64,000 nucleotides of DNA from Stieleria sp. JC731. GTDB taxonomy: Bacteria; Planctomycetota; Planctomycetia; Pirellulales; Pirellulaceae. A program made the translations under genes and the position numbers. Shown here one piece after another: positions 24,688-32,533 of the stretch; the first letter of the stretch is position 1, and the number at the start of each line of letters is the position of its first letter. Where the stretch lies: NCBI RefSeq assembly GCF_020966635.1, contig NZ_JAJKFQ010000002.1, positions 1,178,001-1,242,000 on the forward strand, read 5' to 3'. The notes under the pieces were generated by a model that was not told the origin of the DNA, did not search any database, and saw only the letters and a list, made by a program, of their open reading frames with translations.

Positions 24688-26928
24688 TTATTCGCTGTCA
24701 TCGTTGGCGACGACTTCGATGTTGTCCAAGTACAGTTCGGCGACTTTTGCGTTGCCGTACAATCCGGGGCTTGAAGCCAAGTTGGGCGATTCATCACGAG
24801 CTGTGACCGTCCAATCTTTGGGCTCTTCTTCGTCACGAGGCCAGACCTTTCCACGCAGGACGGCAACGGTCGCCGCACCTTCGCTTTCCAAGTCCACTCG
24901 GAACTTCATTCGATACCATTTGTCCTCTTCCCAGGGGAAGTCGACAGTTTCGGCCATTCGCAGCTGAGCCGACCAAGTGCGGATTTGCAATTGTTGGCTT
25001 TGACCCATCAAGTCCAGCACATAGCCGTGAGCGGTCAAGCCGATGTCCGGCAATTGGGCGCTCATCCGTTTGCCGCGAACGTCTGCGGAAATTGTGTATT
25101 CCGAAAGGTCACTTGGCCCCATCCAGGCGCGGCTTCGTGCACCCTTTGGAATCGTGGTGACTTTGGTCAATGCCGGTGATCCATCGATGTCACGAATGAC
25201 GTGTCGATAGCGGGCACCAACCCATGACAATGGTGGATCGGTCATCCCGTCGAAGGTGAACTTCCACGGCAATGGTGGAACGATTCGTACGCGGGCATCG
25301 CCTTTGACGCCGTTGACTTCGGCGACAACATCAACACCGGTGTGGGCGGCGTCTTGGTTTGCGATCAGCTTGTTGCCGTCGATCTTGGCTGCTTTGCCAT
25401 CGACCGTGATCGTGACGCCATCGGGAGTTTCTAGCTTTTGTCCGTTGGCATTGAACACGTTGACCGTGTATTCGATGGTTTGGCCCGGTTGGACAAGGGC
25501 TTCGCAAGGAACGATTTGGACCTGAGCGATTTCGGTGTCTTCGCTGACCGGAGTCTCTGGTTCCAGCTTGCCGCCCAAGGTGGCTTGCGTTTGTTTGCCT
25601 TCGCCACTGCCAACGCAGTACATCGCGGTGGTGCTTTGAATGTAAAGCTTCCCGTTGGCGACGATCGGTGAAGCGCCGAAACCGGTATCGCGGATACGTC
25701 CTTTGCTAAGCACATCGAAGCCATCTTCGGTGGGTTCGACGATTGCCCAGCGGCCATTTTCGGTAGTGACATAGATCTTTCCGTCCGCGTACAGCAACGC
25801 AGAACGCTGGCGGCTGCCGGCAAATGCTTTGCGTTCGACAATCGGTTCACCGGTCTTGGCGTCGAAGACCCACATTTTGCAGCGGTCATCGACCCAGTAA
25901 ACACGTCCGTCGACGTAGACCGGTTCGCTGTAACCGGAAACAACTTCGAGGTGCTTCCACATCTCGGTAACTTCGGTGTTGTCACCTTTGCCAGAGATCT
26001 TCAGTCCGGCAACGGCTCCCATCACGCTCGCGTCGTCAGCGTTTTCTTCGCTGTGGCTGCAGAACACCATGTCGCCAACGACCAATGGCGTCGCGAACAG
26101 ACCGCGGAGTGACAGTTGGTAATTCCAAAGTGGTTTGCCCGTGCGAGGCTGGAATCCCCAAACCGAACCGTCGCCGCAACCGAGGATCAACTGACGTTGT
26201 CCATTGACGGTGACCAAGCTGGGTGCGGAGTAGGTCGTATCGTATGGCAGGTCTCGAGTACCACTGAACCAAACGAATTCGCCAGTCTTCTTGTCCATCG
26301 CCAAAAGACGGTGGTTTGGCTTGGCGTAGTCCCCCCAGTTGATGATGATCCCGCTGATGATTACCAGGTCTTCGTGAACGATTGGAAAGTTTGTCCGACC
26401 ACCATAGGTGCTCAGCATTCCGAATTGCTCATGCAGCGGAACTTTCCAAAGGGTTTCGCCGGTGTTTCCGTCGATGCAGAGAAAGATGTCACAAGCACCG
26501 AGCACATAAATATTGCCGGTCTCTTGATCGCCGACGACGCTTGACCAACCGATTCGCTCTGCCGGGACATCGCTTAGCCAGACGTTGTAGTTGTTTTCCC
26601 AGATCGTTTCGCCGGATTCGGCGTCCAGGCACACAACTCGCTCACCCTCGCGTGAAGTGCTCGGAAGGTATCGTTGAATACTGTAGAGCCGCCCGTTCAT
26701 CGCGATCGGGGTGCAGGGACCGCCCAGATCGTCGCGTTTCCAAACAACGTTGCTGCCTTCGCCGCCATCGGGATCCCAATCTTCGGGCAAGCCGGTGACT
26801 TCCGCGGAGCCGTCCATGTTGGGGCCGCGCCAATAAGGCCAATCGGCGGACTGGCCATATAGCAGGGCCGGCATCAGCATTAGGCTCGCTAACGACCAAA
26901 GCCAGCGATCTCGCAGTGTCAATTTCAT
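24688..26928 (-). CDS. Secreted PQQ-like beta-propeller protein with C-terminal jelly-roll-like domain
   Basis: A 746-residue protein with a signal peptide (SLASLMLMPALLYG, then QSADWPYWRGPNMDG). WPYWRGPNMDGS is the typical opening of planctomycete PQQ-propeller proteins; blades repeat with PIAMNGRLYSI, PLVVGDMVFCSHSE, PVYVDGRVYWVDD and PIVANGKLYIQS. After about residue 480 there is an Ig/cadherin-like stretch. After about 560 comes a LamG/DUF1080-like sandwich (FDGMTDPPLSWVGARYRHVI, ending ELYLDNIEVV). It probably binds a polymer or a partner protein outside the cytoplasm. It is related to the downstream propeller gene but separated from it by a terminator. Confidence 0.8.
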   Translation of the reverse strand: MKLTLRDRWLWSLASLMLMPALLYGQSADWPYWRGPNMDGSAEVTGLPEDWDPDGGEGSNVVWKRDDLGGPCTPIAMNGRLYSIQRYLPSTSREGERVVCLDAESGETIWENNYNVWLSDVPAERIGWSSVVGDQETGNIYVLGACDIFLCIDGNTGETLWKVPLHEQFGMLSTYGGRTNFPIVHEDLVIISGIIINWGDYAKPNHRLLAMDKKTGEFVWFSGTRDLPYDTTYSAPSLVTVNGQRQLILGCGDGSVWGFQPRTGKPLWNYQLSLRGLFATPLVVGDMVFCSHSEENADDASVMGAVAGLKISGKGDNTEVTEMWKHLEVVSGYSEPVYVDGRVYWVDDRCKMWVFDAKTGEPIVERKAFAGSRQRSALLYADGKIYVTTENGRWAIVEPTEDGFDVLSKGRIRDTGFGASPIVANGKLYIQSTTAMYCVGSGEGKQTQATLGGKLEPETPVSEDTEIAQVQIVPCEALVQPGQTIEYTVNVFNANGQKLETPDGVTITVDGKAAKIDGNKLIANQDAAHTGVDVVAEVNGVKGDARVRIVPPLPWKFTFDGMTDPPLSWVGARYRHVIRDIDGSPALTKVTTIPKGARSRAWMGPSDLSEYTISADVRGKRMSAQLPDIGLTAHGYVLDLMGQSQQLQIRTWSAQLRMAETVDFPWEEDKWYRMKFRVDLESEGAATVAVLRGKVWPRDEEEPKDWTVTARDESPNLASSPGLYGNAKVAELYLDNIEVVANDDSE

Positions 26929-27067
26929 TGATTTTGTCAGACAGAAAGACTGGGGAGAGGGTTAAGGCAGGACGGATCAATGCGAACACGTGACCTGATC
27001 CGCTTACGCATTTTAGCTGGGAGTCGAGCCGAGTGTCATTCGCTAAGTGGATCCGGCAAGGGTTGTT

Positions 27068-27415
27068 TCAGTCAAAGTGTTCGTCGTGCGGATCAAATTT
27101 GGGATAGCAAACGATCAGCACGTCCATCTCGCCGATGGCGCGATGGCGGGTTCCCGGCGGAATCAATACCGAAGTTTTGGGGCGAACGGGGTGCAATTGT
27201 CCATTCAATTCAATCGCCGCGTCCTCGTTACAACTGAGCACCACGTAAACCTCCGTATGTTCGCGGTGATAGTGCGTCTTTGCGTCGCACTTAATCTGAG
27301 TGAAGTGAACCGTCGCTGGAAAATCTTCCCTGTCGGCGAATGCTCGGCGAGCGACCCCACAGGGGCAATTCACCCCAGGTAGTTCCGTCAAATTCAACAC
27401 TTCGGGGTCGAGCAT
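27068..27415 (-). CDS. Cupin-domain protein
   Basis: About 115 residues if started at the ATG at 27415; a longer frame to 27520 adds 35 residues without resemblance. The cupin metal motif is clear: THYHREHTEVYVVLS provides two His and the Glu, and PPGTRHRAIG the last His. It also has a Cys-rich entry (GVNCPCGVARRAF). Small single-cupin proteins bind a metal and act as isomerases, dioxygenases or regulators; the substrate cannot be read here. No good ribosome-binding site is visible at either start, so the N-terminus is uncertain. Confidence 0.7.
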   Translation of the reverse strand: MLDPEVLNLTELPGVNCPCGVARRAFADREDFPATVHFTQIKCDAKTHYHREHTEVYVVLSCNEDAAIELNGQLHPVRPKTSVLIPPGTRHRAIGEMDVLIVCYPKFDPHDEHFD

Positions 27416-28218
27416 GCCAGTTGATCGCGGTGAGGAATCAATTCGCGGACGTTTCGCCTGCACAGTTGTCTGGTGACACGAACCGATTGAGTCCCACCAG
27501 TTTCCAACCACCCTCAGCAATCACACTCTGACCGCTCCTGCAAAGACCGGCCTACTTAGACCAAGACTCAAAATCCTACCGTGAAGGCGATGCGACGCCA
27601 GGTGAGGATCATTGCGACGGTCAACCCGCAGCGATCAGGATCGCGATTGTGGATTGTCGTTTGGGGGTGTTCGGGCAGCTCCGGGGAAGCGAATCCGCCT
27701 TCAGTTCACAGTTTATACCGTTGGCGACAATTCTTCTACGCGAGCAATCGTTGCAGTGCGAAGTCCTTTCGGTCTCGCGATAGTCTACCTAGGCGGCAAA
27801 GCTTTCCAAGCAATCGAAAATGGCACCTAACACTGATTTCCGTGGCAGCCGAATCCGATAGGTGTAGTGATCCAGGTTGGCGAATCATTGTGACCTGCAA
27901 TGTTGCTAGCTAACGATCGACCCAGAAATTCTCTGATGCACAGGACGCATCAGAGAGATGAAGGGCAGACATCGCGTTCAACCATCGATTTGCCATAGAA
28001 ATTTGGCAAACGTTGTTCCACCGCAACCGATGCCAACGAGCTGAACGAAGTCGGCGGGCTGTGCTTCCCACCGCGGTCCGTCCGTGCTCGAAGGGTGCGA
28101 TTCGGGTGCGATCGCCGGCAACTTCGTCCAGCGACCGCATCTGATCGGCAAGTCGGGGAAGGCCGAGCGTCTGCTTTTCGCAAATCGACCCGCGTAAATG
28201 AAGGGAGACGTGGTTCCG
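27416..28218. other. Long intergenic region before the Cys-rich gene
   Basis: About 800 bp without a gene that I believe. Several open frames of 60-110 codons on both strands have no family resemblance. The region should hold the promoters of the cupin gene (leftward) and the Cys-rich gene (rightward). AAGGGAG at 28201-28207 is the ribosome-binding site of the latter. Confidence 0.5.
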
Positions 28219-29088
28219 ATGATCCGGACACTATTGACTTTGACTCTTGTGATTGGCACGACGGCTTGTTGCCAAACTCAAGGGATGGACTTGCTAGAGA
28301 AACTTATGGGACGTTGTGGCACTTCTTCGTGCTGCGACACCGCTTGCTGCGACGCTGAACCTGCATGTGGCTGTGAAGCTCCTTGCGGATGCGCTGCAGA
28401 GCCAGCTTGCGGCTGCGAAGCCCCAGCCTGTGGTTGTGCTGCTGAACCCGCATGTGGCTGCGAAGCCCCTTGCGGATGCGCTGCAGAGCCAGCATGTGGC
28501 TGCGAAGCCCCAGCATGCGGCTGTGCTGCTGAACCCGCATGTGGCTGCGAAGCTCCTGCTTGTGGATGTGCTGCTGAGCCAGCATGTGGCTGCGAAGCTC
28601 CATGCGGATGTGCTGCTGAACCAGCTTGCGGCTGCGAAGCTCCTTGCGGATGCAGCAAGAAGCGTGGCGGTCTGTTGGCTGGACTGTTCAACTGCAAGAA
28701 AAGCTCTTGCTGCGAACCAGCTTGCGGCTGCGAAGTTCCAGCTTGCGGATGTGCAGAACCAACCTGTGCCGCTCCAGCTCCTTGCGGATGCGACATGGGC
28801 TGCGACAGCGGATGTGACTCTTGCTGCAGCACCAAGAAGTGCGGCGGCCTGCTTCACAAGCTGTTCGGCAACCTGAAGAAAAGCTCTTGCTGCGACAGCG
28901 GCTGCGACGCTCTGAGCTGCGACAGCGGCTGCGGATGCGGAGCTCCTGCTTACGCTGCTCCAGTTGCGGCTCCAGCAGCTGCACCTGCAGACGCTGCTCC
29001 AATGCCTCCAGCACCGATCGTTGATCCAAGTGCAAGCGTGACACAAAAGCGACGCGTCATTCAAGCTAGCGCCCGCTTCGTTCGCTGA
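28219..29088 (+). CDS. Cys/Ala/Gly/Pro-rich repeat protein, probable lipoprotein or secreted
   Basis: About 289 residues. ATG 28219 is chosen because AAGGGAG precedes it and it opens directly on a hydrophobic leader (MIRTLLTLTLVIGTTACCQ) with a lipobox-like TTAC. From about 35 to 135 the protein is built from CGCEAP and CGCAAEPA units in alternation, ending with CGCSKK. Two later blocks share GGLL, KKSSCC and CGCE/CDSGCD motifs. Cys is over a fifth of the repeat region, always as CGC or CC. The tail is Pro/Ala-rich, then basic. Structural disulfide cross-linking or metal binding is plausible; nothing proves either. A strong terminator follows. Confidence 0.75.
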   Translation: MIRTLLTLTLVIGTTACCQTQGMDLLEKLMGRCGTSSCCDTACCDAEPACGCEAPCGCAAEPACGCEAPACGCAAEPACGCEAPCGCAAEPACGCEAPACGCAAEPACGCEAPACGCAAEPACGCEAPCGCAAEPACGCEAPCGCSKKRGGLLAGLFNCKKSSCCEPACGCEVPACGCAEPTCAAPAPCGCDMGCDSGCDSCCSTKKCGGLLHKLFGNLKKSSCCDSGCDALSCDSGCGCGAPAYAAPVAAPAAAPADAAPMPPAPIVDPSASVTQKRRVIQASARFVR

Positions 29089-29466
29089 GATATGCGACCG
29101 TAGCGACATCGGGCTTCGGTCTGATGGCTAGCTCTAAGACGTGCAACGCGAAAGCGGCCTGGCAACTCGATTGTCAGGCCGCTTTTTTTTGGTTTGCGGT
29201 GGTCCCAAAACCGCATCGTCCTAACCACCGTTTGGGCTGCCGCCGTCTCTCTTTTAGGACACCCTTGATCTGGTTGGCGTCTCCACTTTTCGAGCCCAAA
29301 CAATGGCTCTAACCTGTACGGTGTCGCGTGATGCGTGACGGTGGCTATCCCGCTGCAGGGACGTCTTCCACGCCAACGTATTTGAAATCAACACACCGTT
29401 TGTCACGACGCTGCCAACATTTGAGGCGGTTGTCGTGCATCGATTCTGATCCAACCGGATACCCCC
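29089..29466. other. Intergenic region holding a terminator and the mrp promoter area
   Basis: The left part has the strong terminator at 29151-29190. The rest shows no gene; the promoter of the Mrp gene is probably within the last 150 bp but no clear box is visible. Confidence 0.5.
29151..29190 (+). terminator. Strong rho-independent terminator of the Cys-rich protein gene
   Basis: AAAGCGGCCTG and CAGGCCGCTTT pair perfectly over 11 bp. A G.T pair and CAA/TTG extend the stem to 15 bp around the loop CTCGA, and a run of eight T follows. Confidence 0.9.
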
Positions 29467-30558
29467 ATGTCAGCTGACGAAGCTTCGATCCGTAAACTGC
29501 TCGATTCACATCCCGATCCCGAAACCGGGCGACCGATGGGGTCGGTGGGGCAGATCGGTGAAATCACAGTCAATGGTGACACGATCGAAGTCCAAATCGG
29601 ACTATCAACCCATTCGATGCCCATCCGAGCAGATGTCCAAGACGCCATCGAATCAAAGGTCATCGCCGCCAATCCGGGTTGCTCCGTCAACGTTTCCGTC
29701 ACCAAACACGCCCGTCCCGCAGCGCGGGTGGGACAGACCGCTCTGCGAGCTAAAAGTGTGATCGCAGTCGGTAGCGGCAAAGGCGGCGTCGGTAAAAGCT
29801 CGGTCGCCGCATCGTTGGCATTGGCCCTGCGGCATTTGGGAGCAACCGTCGGGTTGATGGATGCCGACGTCTATGGTCCCAGTGTGCCACACCTGTTGGG
29901 CCTGTCTGGACGTCCAGCGATTAGCGAAGACAAGCGAATCCAACCGATCACATTGCGAGATGACAGTGACGCGGCCGCGATGCCGGTGATGTCGATGGGT
30001 TTTCTGGTGGAACCTGATCAAGCTGTGATCTGGCGAGGCCCCATGCTGCACGGTTCAATCAATCAGTTCTTGGGTATGACCGAATGGGGCGAGCTTGATT
30101 ATCTGATCATCGACATGCCGCCGGGTACCGGTGACGTCGCGCTCACACTTTCCCAAGCGGTGCCGTTGTCGGGCAGCGTGGTCGTTTGCACCCCGCAGGA
30201 AGTCGCGTTGCTCGACGCCGTCAAAGCGATCGCGATGTACCGCAAGGTCAACATCCCGATCCTAGGTGTTGTCGAGAACATGAGTGGGTTCCTATGCCCG
30301 GATTGCGGGAAGACGTATGACATCTTCGGGTCCGGTGGGGCACGTGAAAAAGCAGAGTCGCTGGACGTGCCGTTCTTGGGCGGTTTGCCGATCGATATCG
30401 AGCTTCGTAAGGCATGCGATGAAGGACGGTTGCCAGCCTTGATCGCCGACAATGAAGTCGCCCGGTTGCCGTTTGAGAGGATCGCACAGTCATTGGTGCG
30501 TACGATCGCGTCACGCAACGTCGCCGCACCACCAAAGCCAACATTGCCAACGTTGTAA
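29467..30558 (+). CDS. mrp: Mrp/ApbC-family iron-sulfur carrier ATPase
   Basis: A 363-residue protein. The N-terminal 85 residues look like the MIP18/DUF59 domain (LLDSHPDPETGRPMGSVGQI), followed by the deviant Walker A loop GSGKGGVGKSS near residues 102-110, then DADVYGPSVPHLLG, and the DMPPGTGD Walker B region. CPDCGK near 276-279 is the conserved CXXC that holds a bridging Fe-S cluster in dimers. Mrp/ApbC/NBP35 proteins load Fe-S clusters onto target enzymes in the cytoplasm. It appears to be a single-gene unit; downstream is a large repeat region. Confidence 0.9.
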   Translation: MSADEASIRKLLDSHPDPETGRPMGSVGQIGEITVNGDTIEVQIGLSTHSMPIRADVQDAIESKVIAANPGCSVNVSVTKHARPAARVGQTALRAKSVIAVGSGKGGVGKSSVAASLALALRHLGATVGLMDADVYGPSVPHLLGLSGRPAISEDKRIQPITLRDDSDAAAMPVMSMGFLVEPDQAVIWRGPMLHGSINQFLGMTEWGELDYLIIDMPPGTGDVALTLSQAVPLSGSVVVCTPQEVALLDAVKAIAMYRKVNIPILGVVENMSGFLCPDCGKTYDIFGSGGAREKAESLDVPFLGGLPIDIELRKACDEGRLPALIADNEVARLPFERIAQSLVRTIASRNVAAPPKPTLPTL

Positions 30559-30597
30559 CGGTTCGAGATCGGACGGTGTAACCGCAATGCAGGTCCC

Positions 30598-31052
30598 CAT
30601 CAGCCGGAACGCGTTAGCGTCGGTTGAGTGGATACGCTGCTGCCAATCACGATTTTTGGCCCTGTGGTAGACGTTGTGGTCCGATTTTCTGAGCCGCAAC
30701 GCGTTAGCGTCGGTTACGTGATTGAGCTGCAAACCGCGGGCTGGCGCCGCGCGGCTGATGGTGATATGAATCGTTTTGCGTTTCCTGCGTCGAATTTGAT
30801 TTCGCTGGCGGTCACGGGCTGTTGAGTCGGGGGAACGTTTGCGTTTCGATCAGCCGCCACGCGCCAGCGTGCGGTTACTGGCGGGTTTGGATTCAGGCTG
30901 GGAACCGCACGCTGGCGCGTCGCGGCTGATAGCGGGTATGCATCGTTTTTCGTTCTTGATCTCCATCAACCGCCACGCGTTAGCGTCGGTTGAGTGGATA
31001 CGCTACTGTTAACCGTGGGCTAACGCCCAGCGGCTGATACTGCACCCGTCTC
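30598..31052. repeat. 455-bp tandem repeat, unit 1
   Basis: Starts CATCAGCCGGAACGCG and includes the shared stretches TGGTCCGATTTTCTGAGCCG and GATATGAATCGTTTTGCG. Within it are four REP-like inverted repeats of the form ATCAGCCGC...GCGGCTGAT, each with a CGCTAGCG- or GCGTTAGCGTCGGTT-like core. Unit 2 follows directly. Confidence 0.85.
30849..30930. repeat. Long inverted repeat inside unit 1
   Basis: The left arm ATCAGCCGCCACGCGCCAGC continues into GTGCGGTT; the right arm begins AACCGCACGCTGGCGCG and ends GCGGCTGAT. The arms pair over about 28 bp with a few mismatches, around a 26-bp spacer that differs between the two units. Confidence 0.8.
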
Positions 31053-31506
31053 CATCAGCCGCCACGCGCTAGCGTCGGTTAAGTGGATACGTAGCTGCCA
31101 ATCACGGGCTATGGCCCTGTGGTTGACGTTGTGGTCCGATTTTCTGAGCCGCCACGCGCTAGCGTCGGTTGAGTGATTGTGCTGCAAACCGCGGGCTGTC
31201 GCCGCGCGGCTGATGGTGATATGAATCGTTTTGCGTTTCCTGCGTCGAATTTAATTTCGCTGGCGGTCACGGGCTGTTGAGTCGGGGGGATGTTTGCGTT
31301 TCGATCAGCCGCCACGCGCCAGCGTGCGGTTACTGGCGGGGGCGGATCCGGGCAGTGAACCGCACGCTGGCGCGTCGCGGCTGATAGCGGGTATGCATCG
31401 TTTTTCGTTCTTTGATCCCATCAGCCGCCACGCGCTAGCGTCGGTTGAGTGGATGCGCTGCTGCAAACCGCGGGCTGACGCCGCGCGGCTGATATTGCAT
31501 CCAATC
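31053..31506. repeat. 455-bp tandem repeat, unit 2
   Basis: Head-to-tail with unit 1, about 454 bp long, with scattered substitutions and short indels but the same order of sub-elements. The similarity includes sequence between the inverted repeats, so the whole block was duplicated, not just its hairpins. Confidence 0.85.
31304..31385. repeat. Long inverted repeat inside unit 2
   Basis: Equivalent to the element at 30849-30930. The arms are the same while the spacer has changed, as expected if the paired structure is kept. Confidence 0.8.
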
Positions 31507-31585
31507 CATCAGCCGCCACGCGTTAGCGTCGGTTACGTGACCACGCTGCCGCAAACCGCTTTCTAACGCCCAGCGGTCGATTCTG
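31507..31585. repeat. Partial third unit of the 455-bp repeat
   Basis: CATCAGCCGCCACGCGTTAG is followed by CGTCGGTTACGTG and an AACGCCCAGCGG end. It resembles the first REP-like element of a unit and then stops. Confidence 0.7.
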
Positions 31586-31612
31586 CGGCCGACAAACGGA
31601 CCAACGGCGCAT

Positions 31613-31645
31613 AAAAAAACCACTCGGAAGCTGACTTCCGAGTGG
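31613..31645 (-). terminator. Strong rho-independent terminator of the histone-like gene
   Basis: On the minus strand CCACTCGGAAG, loop TCAG, CTTCCGAGTGG is a perfect 11-bp stem followed by seven T. It lies about 46 bp after the histone-like gene stop. Confidence 0.92.
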
Positions 31646-31691
31646 CCAAGATGAATTGAGCTCGACGTTCAAAGCGCCGAAGGAAGAAGAC

Positions 31692-31904
31692 CTAGCGACG
31701 CTTCTTAGCAGCCTTCTTTTTGGTTGCTTTTTTCTTGGTCGCTTTCTTTTTGGTCGCCTTTTTCTTAGTAGCTTTCTTCTTGGTCGACTTTTTCTTCGTC
31801 GCCTTCTTCTTTGCTACCTTCTTAGTCGACTTCTTCTTAGCTGCCTTCTTCTTGGTCGCTTTCTTCTTGGCAGCCTTCTTCTTGGTTGCTTTCTTCTTGG
31901 CCAC
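31692..31904 (-). CDS. Lysine/alanine-rich histone H1-like DNA-binding protein
   Basis: A 70-residue protein made almost only of Lys, Ala and Thr in AKKKATKKK repeats, ending KKRR. This is the composition of eukaryotic H1 tails and of bacterial Hc1/Hc2-like nucleoid proteins known in chlamydiae and other PVC bacteria. It should bind DNA by charge and help compact the nucleoid (inference). The start is GTG at 31904: GGAGG stands 6 nt before it, and the upstream extension of the open frame (to 32114) is not lysine-rich. A strong terminator follows and a palindromic leader precedes it. Confidence 0.82.
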   Translation of the reverse strand: MAKKKATKKKAAKKKATKKKAAKKKSTKKVAKKKATKKKSTKKKATKKKATKKKATKKKATKKKAAKKRR

Positions 31905-31910
31905 AGTATT

Positions 31911-31915
31911 CCTCC
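31911..31915 (-). promoter_or_regulatory. Ribosome-binding site deciding the GTG start of the histone-like gene
   Basis: GGAGG on the minus strand, 6 nt before the GTG at 31904. Confidence 0.8.
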
Positions 31916-31944
31916 GCGGAATTGGAACACGATGGTGAGTCATT

Positions 31945-31978
31945 GTGACTTGCTTGGAAACGTTTCCATTCAAGTCAC
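31945..31978. promoter_or_regulatory. 34-bp near-perfect palindrome upstream of the histone-like gene
   Basis: GTGACTTG, three bases, the perfect 12-mer GGAAACGTTTCC, three bases, CAAGTCAC. Sixteen of eighteen positions per half are symmetric. The centre TGGAAACGTTTCCA with a middle CG resembles LacI-family operators. The site is 41-74 nt before the GTG start. It may be a repressor operator or a leader hairpin. Confidence 0.65.
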
Positions 31979-32176
31979 CGGCCACGGCCCACCATACGCT
32001 AGTAAGTGTCAATCTGAAATCGAAGCGGTCATCCAACCGTCCAGTCGATTTCAATTGACGTAAACCTGCGGTATTTGTACGCGCTGCTACAAATTCCGCA
32101 ACATCTTTTTGCACATTTTATGCTTGCAAGAAAGACCAGTTCTGCTATGCGGCGGCAAACATGCACGTCTTCGCTT

Positions 32177-32214
32177 TCACATCGCAACGTGTTTGTTGTC
32201 CAATCGCGATGTGA
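32177..32214. repeat. Inverted repeat in the histone-gene leader region
   Basis: TCACATCGC and GCGATGTGA, a perfect 9-bp stem around a 20-nt loop. Confidence 0.55.
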
Positions 32215-32421
32215 TCGATCGACGTCCAAGTGTTGTTGTCGATCGCGTTGATGTTCAATGACGCCGTCTGCAACAGCGTCGCACAAGTGTTTGCGTAACT
32301 GTTGATGTATCAATGTGTTGTGCGCATCACATGCATACCAGACAGAACTCAAACGACGCTTCGCTAGACGCTTGCTTGTCTGTTACCAACACATGTTCGA
32401 ACGAGCCTTTGTTGCTTGTTT

Positions 32422-32448
32422 GAATCGTTGTTCGTAACACAACGATTC
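32422..32448. repeat. Inverted repeat in the histone-gene leader region
   Basis: GAATCGTTGT, loop TCGTAAC, ACAACGATTC: a perfect 10-bp stem. No T-run follows on either strand, so it is not an evident terminator. Confidence 0.6.
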
Positions 32449-32533
32449 ATGTTTGTAGCACTCGGTTATCGAGACAAAAGTTTTTGAATTTTTTTTTCGC
32501 AAACGAGCAACTTCGTCATCAATCAAGGCTTCA

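Larger units (their letters stand above)
30559..31691. other. Repeat-filled intergenic region between mrp and the histone-like gene
   Basis: Made almost wholly of two 455-bp tandem copies plus a partial third, followed by a terminator facing left. I see no real gene; the many short frames run through repeat sequence and recur in both copies. Confidence 0.75.
31905..32533. other. Structured intergenic region upstream of the histone-like gene
   Basis: No gene is recognised in 629 bp. It is rich in inverted repeats: a 34-bp near-palindrome (31945-31978), TCACATCGC/GCGATGTGA (32177-32214), GAATCGTTGT/ACAACGATTC (32422-32448) and TTGAT/ATCAA near 32312. It is also rich in short GTTG and CAAC words. 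It could be a long leader, a regulatory region or a small RNA gene; the sequence does not decide. Confidence 0.5.

Noticed and set aside
27581-27913. 110-codon open frame before the Cys-rich gene
   Set aside because: The composition is Arg/Ser-rich and disordered, with no ribosome-binding site and no family resemblance.
28294-29109. Long open frames on the minus strand and another plus frame over the Cys-rich gene
   Set aside because: They exist because the repeat uses GCx/TGC codons periodically. The plus-frame product has a leader, ribosome-binding site and terminator; the others are low-complexity shadows.
30559-31566. Several 60-100-codon open frames between mrp and the histone-like gene
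   Set aside because: They run through the REP-like repeats and recur in both 455-bp copies; no start signals.
31905-32114. N-terminal extension of the histone-like protein
   Set aside because: The frame stays open but the sequence is not lysine-rich, and the strong GGAGG supports the GTG at 31904.
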